The notes: generated by a model from the letters alone, not told the origin. A stretch of DNA of 64,000 nucleotides from Ichthyophis bannanicus (GCA_033557465.1 CM066047.1:6696001-6760000); one strand, 5' to 3'. Positions 9,542 to 21,547 are shown, counted from the stretch's first letter. Translations and numbers: made by a program.

Positions 9542-11933
9542 CCCGTACTAACACATCCAGCACCAAATGCAAGTCCCACTTTGGAACTAGCTGTCTACAC
9601 GGCGGGTGCAGCAACACCACCGCTCTCAAAAATCGCTCGACATCCGGGTGCCCCCCAAGCGCCTGACCGCGTATCTTACCCCAGTAGCAAGATAAAGCCG
9701 CTAACTGCACCTTCAGAGAAGCAGCTGCTAATCTCTTCTCATAACCGTCCTGGAGAAACGCCAGCACCTGAGGAATCGAAGCCTGTAAGGCTGCAACGTT
9801 GTGGACTGCACACCAAGCCTCGAACACGCGCCAAACCCGAACATACACCAAAGAAGTAGATCTCCTCCGAGCCTTCAACAACGTGGACACCACTGCTGTC
9901 GAATAACCTCTCGCTGTCAACCTAGCCCGTTCAAGAGCCAAGCCGTAAGCGAGAACTGATCCACCTGAGGCATTAAACAGGGGTCCCTGCAACAACAGGT
10001 CCTTCCAAACTGGCAGCAGCCAGGGCTTGTCCCCCAGAAGTCTGACCAGATCTGCATACCACGGCCTCATCGGCCAATCTGGTGCGATTAAAATTACTGG
10101 ACCCCTGTGAAGCTCAATGCGCTGCAGAACCCGGACGATCAACACCCACGGCGGGAACACGTACAGCAGCCGGCCTTCTGGCCACGGTTGAATTAAGGCA
10201 TCCAGGCCCTCCGACATCCTTTCTCGCCTTCTGCTGAAGAACCGACTGGCCCTTGCGTTGTGAAAGGTTGCCATGAGATCCATGACCAGGGGACCCCACC
10301 TCTGAACCAGCATCTCGAACACTTGTGGGTGAAGGGTCCACTCTCCCGGATCTACTCTTACCCGACTGAGAAAGCTGGCCTCTACATTCTCTACTCCTGC
10401 TACATGCGCCGCTGACAATGCTAACAGATGTCTCTCGGCCCACACGAACAACTGATCGGCTTCGGCCTCCAGCGCTCCACTGCGGGTGCCTCCTTGACGG
10501 TTGATATAGGCTACCGCCGTCGCATTGTCGGAGAACACCTGTACGGCCTTCCCATGTAGGCACTCCTTGAATGCCCTTAGCGCTAGAACCACTGCTCGCA
10601 ATTCCAACCGATTGATGGACCACGCCTTTTCCTGCACAGACCACACCCCCTGTGCGAACCTTCCTTGGACATGCGCCCCCCAACCTGAGAGGATGGCATC
10701 TGTCGTCAGGGGTATCCAATCCGGTATGTCCAACGGCATCCCCTTCTCCGACGTCTCTGCCTGTAACCACCATAGTAGAGAGAGGCGCGTCACCGGACGG
10801 CCGGGCAACCGCTGAGAAAGACTGTCGTTCTGATGGGACCACCATCTGAGTAACGCTCTCTGTAGCGGTCTCATGTGTGCCCTCACCCAAGGCACCACCT
10901 CAATGATCGCTGCCATGGTGCCTAACACCTGCAAGTAGTGCCAGGCCGTCGGGCACCTGTTGCCGAGAAACCTGTGGACCAGATGCCTCAAACCTTGCGC
11001 CCGACTCTGCGAAAGAAACACCTGTCCGATCCTCGTGTCGAACCGCGCTCCGAGATACTCCAGGGTCTGAGAAGGCGTTAACCTGCTTTTGGCCAGATTG
11101 ACAACCCAACCGAGGCCCTCTAAAAACTCCACCACTCTGCCCGTGGCTGCCTCGCTGTCCTCCCTGGACTTCGCCCGAATCAACCAATCGTCCAGATAAG
11201 GATGCACCAGGATTCCCTGCCTTCTCAACGCCGTGGCCACCACCACCATCACCTTGGTGAAAGCTCGCGGCGCTGTCGCCAGGCCAAACGGCAAAGCTTG
11301 AAACTGGAAATGCCCCATCGGAACCGCGAACCTTAACTTCTGATGTTCCTGCTGAATGGGAATGTGCAGTTACGCTTCCGACAAATCGTGAGACGTAAGG
11401 AACTCGCCCTTGTGCACCGCTACTATGATGGACTGCAACGTCTCCATCCAAAAATGCGACACTCTTAGACAGCAATTTACGCGTTTGAGATCCAAAATCG
11501 GCCGAAACGTTCCTTCTTTCTTGGGAACTATGAAATAAATGGAGTATGGATCAGAGCCGCATTGGTCTGGGGGCACCGGGACCACCGCCTTGAGGGAAAT
11601 CAGGCGGTTCAGGGTTTCCTCTACCGCTACGTACTTGGACCGCGCTTTGCACGGGGACTGCATGAAAGAATCGGACACTGGACGCTGAAGTTCCAAGGCA
11701 TAACCATCCCGGATAACCTCTAGCACCCACTGATCTGACGTTATCTGGGCCCAGGCAGGATAAAACCTTTGCAGGCGACCCCCTACCGGCCCCTGCCCCG
11801 CCTGGACCCCCCTGACTTCATTGTGATTTTTGGGAATTGGGGGCAGAAGAGGCTGCAAACCCTCTGCTCGCCCCTCTGAAGCCTCAAAACCCTTGGCTGC
11901 GATAGGGGAAGCGCCCCCTTTGCACTTGGCCAA
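9528..11933 (-). pseudogene. DIRS-like polyprotein: reverse transcriptase, RNase H, methyltransferase-like, recombinase N-terminus
   Basis: Two frames in the same phase (11370-11933 and up to 11369 onward to 9528) are separated by one TAA at 11370-11372, where family members have SEAYLHIP (a Tyr codon turned stop). Visible motifs in order: FIVPKKEGTFRPILDLKRVN and SHDLSEA (RT), LPFGLATAPRAFTKVM, catalytic YLDDWLI, LGWVVNLAKS, then RNase H with LSGWGAHV, INRLELRAV and FSDNATAVAYIN. A block DLMATFHNARASRF followed by YVFPPWVLI resembles the Dam-like methyltransferase domain reported in DIRS1 elements. The frame ends in the recombinase N-terminal domain. With only one nonsense change in about 800 codons, decay is mild. 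Confidence 0.88.
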
Positions 11934-12063
11934 ACTTATTGGAATGAAAACGCCGAAATTCCCTTTGTTGCCCTTTCGCTGACTGACCCAAGCGGCCTTG
12001 TTTCTGCTTATTCTCCCGGGAGCCTACCTCCTTTGGTCTCCCACAAATCCTTCACGAGCTTGT

Positions 12064-13374
12064 CTAGGTCCTCCCCAGAAGTTTCCCCCTAAACGGAAGC
12101 TTGCTAAGCCTAGACTTCGAAGAAGTATCCGCCGCCCAATTCCGCAACCATAGATACCTCCTGGCCGCTACCGCCGAGGCCATGCTATTGGACAACCCTC
12201 GCATGAGATCATAGTGAATATGTGCCAGATAAGCTGTCCCTGTCTCTATCCTGGCTGCCTCAGCAGCCGAATCTACCGCTTGCCCCGCCTGCAGACCCTG
12301 AGCCCAATGCAGGCAAGCTCTGGCTACCCAAGCCCCACAAATGGACGCTTGGAGGGACAGCGCATTCACATCAAAGACCTGTTTCAACAAGGTGTCTAAC
12401 TTTTGGTCCTGCGCATCCTTCAGCGCCGCACTCCCTTCAACCGGGATAGTGGTCTTCTTTGTGACCGCCGAAACCGTGGCATCCACCTTGGGAGACTTCA
12501 ATAACTCCCGATCTTGCTCCGCCAAAGGATAGAGCCGAGACATAACCCTGGACCCCTTGAGTCCAGCTTCCGGCATATCCCACTCACCTTGTATCATTTC
12601 CTTAAACACTCTGTGCACAGGGAAAACCTTCTGAGACTTACGAAAGGCTTGCAACAAGGGGTCTTCCAACTCTGCCTCCTCTGTCTGACCCCCCATTGGC
12701 ATATTAAGCGCTTTAAGCGTCTCGGATATGAGCGCCGGTAACTCGTCCCGTCTAAAAATCCGAACCACTCGAGCCTGATCCTCCTGCTCGATGATTTCTC
12801 CTTCCTCCAAGTACTCTTCTAACTCTAAGTCCTGCCCTAGGTCCTCTAAACCAATGCCCTCTGAAGACACTGACTGACCCGACGTCTCCTTCCCGGATCT
12901 AAGTCCTGCCCGAGGTCCTCTAAATCAATGCCCTCTGAAGACACTGACTGACCCGACGTCTCCTTCCCGGATCTAAGTCTTTTAGCCAGAATTCCTGACC
13001 CCCCCCCCCCCCCCAAGTCTAGAGGAGTTCCCGGCCGCTTATCCCCCAAACCACCCTCTGCCGAGGAAGGGGAAGGCTTACCCTGCGCCCCTGCAAAAGC
13101 TTGCTGAAAGAAAGACACAAACTGAGGAGAAAAAAATCGCTTCCAAGCCCCCTGGTACTGGCCCCTGCGCCACCTGGCTCCCCTGAAGGGATGACGGGCC
13201 AGCCACGGGCTCCAGGAGGGGCTCAGCCAAAGCCTTTGGGTCAGAGAGATCTGCAGCACCATCCCTTGGGCTCCCAACACTCTCTGAAAGTCCTTGTTCC
13301 ATGGAAACTGCTTCTCTATAACAGCTTCTGCAGACTACCGTTTCAGAAACAGCTCCCCTCTTGGAGCCACACAA
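12064..13374 (-). pseudogene. Gag-like protein of the DIRS-like element
   Basis: The main frame at 12064-12870 has an acidic N-terminus (LEEYLEEGEII), a middle with RVMSRLYPLAEQDRELLKSPKVD and a C-terminal helical region ending near KLPFRGKLL, a pattern I associate with the capsid-like ORF of vertebrate DIRS elements. The N-terminal portion is spread over two further frames (12846-13280 and 13078-13374, starting MCGSKRGA). A 74-bp tandem duplication at 12827-12974 and a C run at 13003-13014 disrupt the frame. The gap to the polymerase frame (11934-12063) still resembles coding sequence. Confidence 0.7.
12827..12974 (-). repeat. 74-bp tandem duplication inside the DIRS Gag frame
   Basis: AAGTCCTGCCC starts at 12827 and again at 12901, and the following 70 bases repeat with two or three differences (CTAGG/CGAGG, ACCAATG/ATCAATG). 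Because 74 is not a multiple of three, the duplication shifts the Gag frame. Encoded motif EGI(D/G)LEDLGQDL appears in both copies. Confidence 0.9.
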
Positions 13375-14214
13375 CAGAGTGACTTAGATGGCATGCCGCC
13401 TGGACTGGAAATGTGAAAACCTTCCACCCCTGACCAGGCTCACCCACAGGCAAAACCAAACAAAAAGGTTCCTTTTGCACTTTATTTTATTTAATTAATT
13501 TATTTTTTTAAATCCACTGCGGGCACCCTTCAGAGCCTACAACTTCGCTCCCGAAATTAAGAGAATCGAGGCGCTCTGCAACGACGAGAGGGCCAAGAAG
13601 CAACCTTGTTGTTTGGCAAAGCAAGTTTTCCTGCGTGCGCGATTTATCTGCAGCGCGGCCTACCGCGAACTCCACACGCGGCTCGAGCTCCCCGCCACCA
13701 AAAATGAAGAGTCTCGACGACCCTGGCCCCTTACCTCGCTCCTAGGCACTGCACTCTGCGAACTCCAGCACCCCCGTGCTCAGCCGTGATCGCAGCTTCA
13801 GCGCCCGGGGCCTCACAGACAGCTTTTCGCCTCCAGCACAGCCTGTCAAGTCACGCCGGCACCAGACTTCGGCGAAGGACCTGCAGGCTAGCTCCCGGCG
13901 CGTCAGAGACGTCCTCCTGCCGGTTCCTCACCCAAATTGGTGGGATCGGGAACTGGAGGGCAACCCACTTCTCCCGCACCCTGAAAAAGAAAACAAACTA
14001 AACCAAAAGGAGGTGGGGGGGGGAGGGAAAAGGTGAAGCAGAGAGCTGCAAACAGAACTAAAGAAAACAAAGGCAGAAAAAGGAAGCTCAGCACAGCGTC
14101 TGAACTTAAAGCCCTTGAAAGCTCTCCCACCTTAACCCCTACTGCTTAATTGCTCCTCCAAGTGAGCCCAACCCCTGGGCTCAACCGACCTCCAAGCTGC
14201 TTGGAGACTGAGAA
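13375..14214 (-). other. 5' untranslated leader of the DIRS-like element
   Basis: No credible frame. It contains an AT-rich patch at 13480-13513, GC-rich CpG-bearing sequence at 13620-13930 and purine-rich sequence at 13985-14080. It lies between Gag and the right ITR, where DIRS elements carry promoter and leader sequence. I cannot point to a specific promoter. Confidence 0.5.
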
Positions 14215-14351
14215 TACTGATGTCAAGAGGCGGATCCGGGGTTCTTATACCGGTGACAATCAAAAGAAGTGACGTTTCTCAGTCTCCAAAGCTGCTGAAG
14301 GAGGAGCAAGACCCCAAAGGTTCAGGACTAGCCTGGAGGGACGCTAAGGAA
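14215..14351 (-). repeat. Right inverted terminal repeat of the DIRS-like element
   Basis: Positions 14215-14338 mirror 8396-8518. The last 13 bases (GGACGCTAAGGAA) are specific to this end and recur, reverse-complemented, in the internal complementary region at 8854-8868. The CR1 sequence resumes at 14352. Confidence 0.9.
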
Positions 14352-17300
14352 CAGCCTTTACTACATCCTCCGGAAACAAATTCCACAGTTTGATTACACA
14401 TTAATAAAAGAAAATATTTTTTCACTCAGTCTTAACTAGTTTACCCTGTAGCGTCATTGCATGTCCCCCAGTCTTTCTATATTCTTATAATGTAAATAAT
14501 CGATCTACATTTACCCGTTCCACGCCGTTCATTAATTTATAGACTTCTATCATATCTCCCCTCAGCCGTCTCTTTTCCAGGTTAAAGAGCCCTAACCTTT
14601 TTAGCCTTTCTTCATAGGAGTATCCTTCCATCCCCTTTACCATTTTGGTGGCTCTTCTCTGAACCTTTTCTAATAACGTTATATCCTTTTTAAGATACGG
14701 CGACCAGAATTGCACACAATATTCAAGGTGCGGTCTCACCATGGAACGATATAGAGGCATTATAATATCTTTTGTTTTATTTTCCATTCCTTTCCTTATG
14801 ATACCTAGCATTCTATTTGCTCTCTTGGCCACCGCAGCACACTGGGCCGAGGGTTTTAACAAGTTATCCACAATGACGCCTAAATCTCTTTCCTGGGTGG
14901 TGGTTCCTAATGTGGAACCTTGCATCGTGTAACCATAGTTTGGGTTGTTCTTCCCTAGGTGCATAACTTTGCACTTGTCCACATTAATTTCATCTGCCAT
15001 TTTGATGCCCAGTCTTCCAATTTATCAAGATCCTCTTGCAATTTTCCACAATCCTCTTGGGTTTTAACAACTTTAAATAGTTTTGTTTCATCTGCAAATT
15101 TGATAACCTCACTCGTTATTCCACTTTCCAGGTCATTTATGAATATGTCAAAAAGCAGCGGACCCAGCACAGTTCCCTGGGGTACACCACTATTCACCTT
15201 TCTCCATTGGGAAAATTGGCCATTTAGCCCTACCCTCTGCTTTCTATCTTTTAACCAGTTCCTGATCCACAGTAGTACACTGCCTCCTATCCCATGACTC
15301 TTTAGTTTTGCCAAAAGTCTCTGATGAGGGACCTTGTCAAAGGCTTTCTGAAAGTCCAGATACACTATATCAACCAACTCATCTTTGTCCACCTGTTTAT
15401 TCACACTTTCAAAAAAACATAACAGATTAGTAAGACAAGATCTTCCTTTTCTAAAGCCATGTTGGCTGTCTCCCATTAGGCCATGACTATCTACATGCTG
15501 AGTAATTTAATTCTTTATGATGGTTTCTACCATTTTTCCCGGTACTGACGTGAGGCTCACCAGTCTGTAGTTTCCCAGATCACCCCTGGAACCCTTTTTA
15601 AAAATTGGTGTTACATTGGCAATCCTCCAATCTTCAGGTATTAGAGATGATTTTAATGATAGTAATCTGTGAACTAACAGCAGGTCTGCAATCTCATATT
15701 TCAGTTCTTTCAACACCCTTGGATGTATACCATCCGGCCCAGGTGATTTGCTACTCTTCAGTTTATCTAATAGTTGTAATACATCTTCCCGATGTATCGA
15801 TATTTCCTTCAATTCTTCCGCACCTTTAAATACCACTTCAGTCATGGGTAACATCTTCCTCAGTAAAGACCGAAGCAAAGAATTCATTCAGTCTCTCCGC
15901 TATCGCCTTGTCGCCTCTTAGTGCCCCTTTAACTCCTCTATCATCTAATGGTCCAAATGACTCTCAGGTTTTTTGCTATGAATGTACTTGAAAAAAAGAT
16001 CTTTAATTTCGCGTTTTTTGCTTCTGCAGCAAGCTTCTTCTCAAATTCTCTCTTTGCCTTCTTTATCAATGCCTTGCATTTGACCTGCCAGTGCTTGTGC
16101 TGTTTCCAGGTTTCATCGTTTGGCTCTTTTTTTCCATTTCCTGAAAGATGCTTTCTTGGCAACAACAGCCTCTGACCTCACCTTTAAACCATGCTGGCAG
16201 TTTTTTGGACTTCCTTCCACTTTAATTAAAGCATGGAATACAGCTGGTCTGGGCTTCCAAGATAGTATTTTTCAACACCCAAGCTTGATGTAAGTCATTA
16301 ACCTTTGCAACTGCTCCTTTTAGTTTTTTCTTAACTATTTTCTACATTTTATCATAGTCTCCCTTTCGAAAATTAAAAGGTAGTACTGTGGATTTCCTTA
16401 CTATCCCTCCTCCACTAATTAAACCAAAGGCGATCATGCTATGATCACTATTGCCAAGTGGCCCCAACACCCTTATCTATTGCACTGCATCTGGCGTTCC
16501 ACTAAGGACTAGGTCTAATATGGCTTCCCCTCTCATCGGTTCATGGACCAGCTGCTCCAAGAAGCAGTCATTTATGTCATCTTGGAACTTTATCTCCCTA
16601 GCATGTACTGCCGTGACAATGACCCAGTCGATACCGGGGTAATTTAAATCGCCCATTATTATTACTTCGCTGTAACTTTTGTTAGCTTCCTTGATTTCTT
16701 TGAGCATTTCATCATCCATTTGTTCATTCTGGCCAGGTGGTCGATAGTACACCCCCACTGCCATTGCCTTCCCCTTTTTACATGGAATTTCAATCCATAG
16801 AGATTCTACAGCAAATTTTGTTTCCTGCAAAACTTTAATCCTTTCTGACTCAATGCCCTCTCTAACAGAGCGCAACCCCTCCACCAATTTGATCAGCTCT
16901 ATCATTACAATATAGTTTGTACCCAGGTATCAGTGTCCCACTGGTTGTCCTCTTTCCACCATGTCTCTGATATTCCAATCACATCTAACCTCTCATTTAG
17001 TGCTATATATTCTAACTCTCTCATCTTATTTTTTAGACTTCTAGCATTTGCATACAAGCATTTTAGAGACTGTATTTTATTCATATTAATTTGGCTATTG
17101 GTAGACATGGGTAATTTGGGATCTTTAAGCTCTGTCTGCTCCATACTCGAGGGCATTTGGGCTACTTTACTCTTTTTTGGAACCTCTCTGCTTTTGGTAG
17201 TATCCTTCAAGGATACATTCTTCCGAACCATCTGCTCTTGGGCGACTGTCGGCTTCCCCCTATTATCTAGTTTAAAAGCTGCTCTATCTCCTTTTTAAAG

Positions 17301-17478
17301 GTTAATGCCAGCAGCCTGGTTCCATCCCGGTTAAGGTGAAGCCCATCCCTTCGGAAGAGCCCCTCCTTTCCCCAGAATGTTCCCCAGTTCCTAACAAATC
17401 CAAACCCCCTCATCTCCTCTGTACCATTGTCTCATCCACGCATTGAGACTCCAGAGCTCTGCCTGCCTTTTGGGTCCT
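14352..17478 (-). mobile_element. CR1 LINE, main part: ORF2 and tail end of ORF1 (5'-truncated)
   Basis: Minus-strand pieces of CR1 ORF2 follow each other with frame changes. Endonuclease at 16477-17231 (ISETWW, YYRPPGQN, MGDLNYPGIDW), connecting region 15941-16165, RT at 15507-15887 (SPGPDGIHPRVLKEL, NYRLVSLTS), 14955-15476 ([26 protein letters not shown]) and the C-terminal part at 14485-15000 ([33 protein letters not shown]). The usual FADD catalytic box reads FADE here. At 17285-17478 the DGLHLN motif of the ORF1 esterase is visible before truncation. It joins 8120-8353 across the DIRS insertion. Confidence 0.9.
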
Positions 17479-17790
17479 CCTCTTTTATTTCAAGTAAAAG
17501 TTATTTGTTTGGTCAGATTCCATCCTCTTGCTATGTAGTTATCCTCTGTGTCTGTTCCTCGCCTTTTTGAATTCCTTCACTGTTTTTGCTCCCACCGCCT
17601 CCTTCGGAAAGACATTCCAGCATCCACCACTCTGTGAAAATGTCTTTCCTGATGTTGCTTTTAAGTTTACCTCCTTACAGCTTCATTTCATGTTCTCTAG
17701 TCCTACAGCTTCCCTGTCTTTGAAAAAGGTCCGTTTGTTCATTAATACCTTTTAAGCTGTGCACATCATGAGCTGACATGTCAATCAGCA
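17479..17790 (-). mobile_element. CR1-like LINE C-terminal fragment, a different subfamily
   Basis: On the minus strand broken frames resemble the CR1 C-terminus (an FKDREAVGLENMK-like block and an AKTVKEFKKARNR-like block). The nucleotide sequence differs clearly from the other CR1 copies here, so it is an older or separate subfamily. It abuts the 5' end of the 14352-17478 copy. Confidence 0.55.
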
Positions 17791-17799
17791 TTTTGCTTT

Positions 17800-18085
17800 T
17801 CAGTTTCAGTCCTTTGGAACTCTATTCCACTTTATATTCGTCAGGAGAAATCATTAAAAGTATTTAAGAAAAATTTCAAATTGTATTTTTTCGAGCAAGC
17901 CTTTTGCAAGCCTTTTATGTTATAAATTGTAAATAGTTCCCCTGTTATCCAAGTTGTATTACCTGTTCAACTGTAAACACAAAGTACCATCGGAAATGTG
18001 TAAATTCATTGTTCATTGTAAACCGCGCTGATGCTGAATAGCGCGGTATAGAAGAGACTATAAATAAATAAATACAATTTTGGTA
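17800..18085 (+). mobile_element. L2-type LINE 3' end
   Basis: A short frame remnant (LELYSTLYSSGE-like) is followed by a 3' UTR with gtaaaccgcgctgatgctg/agcgcggtatagaa and a TAAA tail at 18060-18076. The complementary GCGC words can form a small hairpin, the shared 3' mark of this LINE group in the window. Confidence 0.65.
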
Positions 18086-19030
18086 CTTAGTGGAAGGAAG
18101 GACTTCTTGAGTCATTGACCTGCAATTTTTGGATTTGTATGTTGGTAGGCATTTGTATGTATTTTAATCATATGCTGTGGTATATCAGATGTTTATAATT
18201 TATTATATCTCCCTGCTCTCCCCCAGGGTATACATACTTAGGTCTCTTTTCATAAGTCTTCTGGTGTAGGCCCCAAATCATTTTGATCTCCTTCCTCAGA
18301 ACTGTTTCATGTCTTTTTATAGTCCCTGTTAAGGTGATGTCTCCTAAACTGATAGACATGAAAGATCAGCTCTGGGAGTTGTCCTTTAGGAGGAATAATC
18401 AAAGCATTTTACCCAGGTAAACATATGTAAAAAGGTGTCTGGAGTGTGGCCCCTCCCTTCCCCACTGCTGGCCGGCATGGGAATCCTTTCACTTGCATAG
18501 AACAGGGGCAAGAACAGGTCAGGAGAGGCATTTCCCAATCTTCACAGTGCACACTTTCTGACTACGATGTGCAATTTCAAAGGAAGAGTCCCTGAGGTCT
18601 ATCAATATTGCCCTCCCTACGTCCTCAGCTCCAGAAAGTGAAAGTGTACCTCCCTTAACTTTCCTTCATCAGTCACTAAGTCCAGATATCATTGCTGCTA
18701 TGATTGATGGGGTAGAATAATAACCCAAGGCTGTACCCTGAATCCTCTCTCTCACGGTGCCTAATGAAGCGTGCTTCACTCCGACCTTCTCCCTGAAGCT
18801 TTCCTTCTCTTGCTGACACGTTTGATAAAGGGGATTCTCTCTGTCTCCGTGTCTCTCTTTCACAGCAGACCTTATCTTGACCACATTGCTTTGAAAAGTA
18901 CTTGAATGGTTCTTCATTCCCTGCTTCAGCTACTGTACTTAAGCTTTGTTCATTGTTTTATCTGATAAGAAATATTACACTGAAATGTGTCTTGTGTCTC
19001 TGGGCCTGAGATTATCAATAATGGTAATAG
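18086..19030. other. No recognised feature
   Basis: No convincing gene or repeat. Short frames at 18168-18359 and 18669-18917 have no recognisable motif. Confidence 0.4.
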
Positions 19031-19039
19031 GATCACAGT

Positions 19040-19340
19040 TTCCGATATTTACAAGAGTTTGAGGTTAGTGGAGCTGCTAACCGCTGAAATCCCGCTGAGC
19101 CCAGTATTGGGCGACACTGGCTGACCAGCACCGCTGAATATCCCCAGAGACTACTTGGGGGGCATCTGTGGGGAAGGCTGGGGTTGCCTTGGTATCTCTG
19201 ATCAGTGGTGCTTTCCAGCCTGCTAGATCAGATAGGGGATTGCATAAAGCTAGGACATGCCAATGGCTAACCTAACTTTATGTGATTTTGGTTAGTGACT
19301 GAATATCCCCGCTGACTGAATAGCAATGGAGGTCAATGAC
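19040..19340. repeat. Dispersed GATATTCAG-type repeat, copy 1
   Basis: Recurring words gctgaatatcccc, ctaacctaacttt, gctgctaaccgctgaaatc and gactgaatagc mark this stretch. The same vocabulary appears around 23860-24260, 24640-24890, 27270-27600 and 54290-54610. The family is unnamed to me. Confidence 0.5.
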
Positions 19341-19365
19341 GAAACCAGATAGCAAAAAATCTGTG

Positions 19366-19790
19366 AGTCACTTGCACCATTAGATGATAGAGGAGTAAAA
19401 GGGGCCAAAGGCAACAATGAAAAGACTGAATGCTGCGGGCTTTACTGAGGAGGAAGTAAGTTAGTTATCCATGACTGAAATGATATTTAAAAGCTGATGC
19501 CACAGAAGAATTGAAAGAAAGCGATACACCGGGAAGATGTATTACAACTATTTGATAAATTAAAGAGTAGCAAATCACATTCTCAAATGGTTCACTTGAT
19601 ACATAACGGACCGCATACAATGTCCAAATTAAAAACAATGCAAATTAAAAACGAAACAAGCTTTGTGGAACCTGTGTCTCTTTTGGGGAAACTGCAGGTA
19701 CTTGTGACCTGGATTGGCCACTGTTGGACACAGGACGCTGGGCTTGATGGGCCTTGGTCCAGTGAAAGCTCTTCTTTCAACACTGGTACA
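19366..19790 (+). mobile_element. CR1 fragments with an internal deletion
   Basis: 19366-19580 matches CR1 ORF2 between the endonuclease and RT (compare 45185-45405: cattagatgatagagg, gggaagatgtattacaac). 19660-19790 matches the CR1 3' UTR (ggaacctgtgtcttttggg, ggattggccactgttgg, gggcttgatggg). The RT body is missing, and about 75 bases of unrelated sequence lie between. Confidence 0.75.
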
Positions 19791-19924
19791 TATCTATCAT
19801 CTGGTACTAAATATCTGGTTTCATTTTTGTCCACGGTAACCAGGTGCTTTACAAGCGCTGAATTCTTGCGCTGAATATCTGGCTGACATATTCTATATTG
19901 TACTTTGTAGCTATAACTGTAAAG

Positions 19925-20807
19925 ATAAATTTAACCTTAGCAACCAAAAAATTATTTTGAATTACATAGAAAGCAAAGGCCAACCCAATGCCAAGGACGA
20001 ACATTTATCAGTGCTACTGGAATCAATATGCGCAAACAACCAGCACAAACTGCTCATCGCCCTGGGAGACTACAACCTTACCTTTGCAGCAACAAGGGAT
20101 ACTAAAGCCTTTCTTAAAGCCTTAGAAGCTCTTGACCACATACAGATGGTCCATTCACCCTCACACCAACATGGGACTACCCCGGACCTCATCTTCATTC
20201 CAACACAACTGTCCTAGCAAAGCCAGTTCACAAACACAACAACTATACCAGTCCCCTGGTCAGATCATGTCATCACATTCACCTTACACCTAGGAGGTCC
20301 CGACTCACACCCACGATGAGTACAACACAACAAGAAGATGATTCAAAGCCTACAAAGAAGCCTTCCTGAAGGAAATAATGCCACACATTCAACAAGAATC
20401 CAACAAGTTAGATGAAACAATAGACAAATGGAACCATATCATATCCAAGGCCGCATCAGCACCAAGCAGGGATAACCCATCTACCCACAGGAGAGCCAAT
20501 GCCCCCTGGTACCCCAATACAATCAGAGAAGCAAAATGCTCCTTCAGAAGACTGGAAAGGAAATGGAGACAGAACAAAAAACGGACACCCTGCAACAGTA
20601 CAGGACTAAACAAATTTACAACAATCTGATCAATGAACACAAACAGCAACACCATACCAACCTCATTATGAAAGCAGCAAAACAAGCCAAGAGCGCTCTT
20701 TAGCACTGTAAAAAAAAAAGCTTAAAGACAACTCTGGGCACAGCACCCACCAAATTGACCCTCAAGAATACGCAAACTACCTAATGAGCAAGAACACCGA
20801 GCAAGCC
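19925..20807 (+). mobile_element. L2-clade LINE, endonuclease part (continues at 21542)
   Basis: Frame 19957-20217 encodes endonuclease residues LLIALGDYNL (catalytic D and N of the GDxN box) and HGTTPDLIFIP. Frame 20378-20629 covers the linker (APWYPNTIREAKCSFRRLERKW). A related copy on the minus strand at 28541-30430 carries the same order (VILLGDLNLS). The copy is split by a CR1 insertion flanked by CAAGCC at 20802-20807 and 21542-21547. Several frame breaks make it inactive. Confidence 0.8.
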
Positions 20808-21541
20808 AACACCGGCGGCCAAGAAAGCAAATAGAATGCTAGGTATCATAAGGAAAGGGATGGAGAATAAAACAAAGGATATTATAATGCCTCTGTATCG
20901 CTCCATGGTACGACCGCACCTTGAATATTGTGTGCAATTCTGGTCACCGTATCTTAAAAAGGACATAGAGTTATTAGAAAAAGTACAGAGAAGAGCCACC
21001 AAATTGGTGAAGGGGATGGAAGGCTACTCCTATGAAGAGAGGCTAAAAAGGTTAGGGCTCTTTAACCTGGAAAAGAGACGGCTGAGGGGAGATATGATAG
21101 AGGTCTATAAATTAATGAATGGAGTGGAACGGATAAACGTGGATCAATTGTTTACGCTATCAGAATATAGAAGGACTAGGGGACATGTAATGAAGCTACA
21201 GGGTAAACTATTTAAGACAAATAAGAGAAAATATTTCTTCACTCAACGTGTAATCAAACTCTGGAATCTGTTACCGGAGGATGTAGTAAGGGCTGTTAGT
21301 ATAGCTGGGTTTAAAAAAGGTTTGGACAAGTTCCTGGAGGAAAGGTCCATAAACCACTATTAAAAAGGGACCCAGGATATCAATGCTTGACCTAGTACAA
21401 GCACTGCAGAACCTGTGTCTTTTGGGGAAACTGCTAGGTACGTATGACCTAGATTGGCCACTGTTGGAAACAGGATACTGGGCTTGATGGACCTCGGTCT
21501 GACCCAGTATGGCATTTCTTATGTTCTTATGTTCTTATGTT
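20808..21541 (+). mobile_element. CR1 LINE, 5'-truncated copy inserted in an L2 LINE
   Basis: Frame 20836-21363 (175 codons, intact) is the CR1 RT C-terminus ([48 protein letters not shown]). The 3' UTR ends in three and a half copies of an 8-base repeat (TTCTTATG) at about 21516-21541, a CR1 hallmark. CAAGCC at both ends is a probable 6-bp TSD. Six bases at the 5' junction (aacacc) match neither CR1 nor the repeat. Confidence 0.9.
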
Positions 21542-21547
21542 CAAGCC

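Larger units (their letters stand above)
8354..14351 (-). mobile_element. Complete DIRS1-like tyrosine-recombinase retroelement
   Basis: This 5998-bp element is inserted in a CR1 copy. It has inverted terminal repeats (8396-8518 and 14215-14338), an internal complementary region (8798-8893) and minus-strand genes in the order Gag (12064-13374), RT-RNase H-methyltransferase-like (9528-11933) and tyrosine recombinase (8915-9541). No TSD is generated: the CR1 target reads ctacactAAcagcc, and AA occurs at both junctions. All this is the known DIRS1 plan, in which cDNA circularises and the recombinase integrates it without an integrase. Coding frames hold a few stops and shifts, so this copy is no longer autonomous, but its structure is entire. 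Confidence 0.93.
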
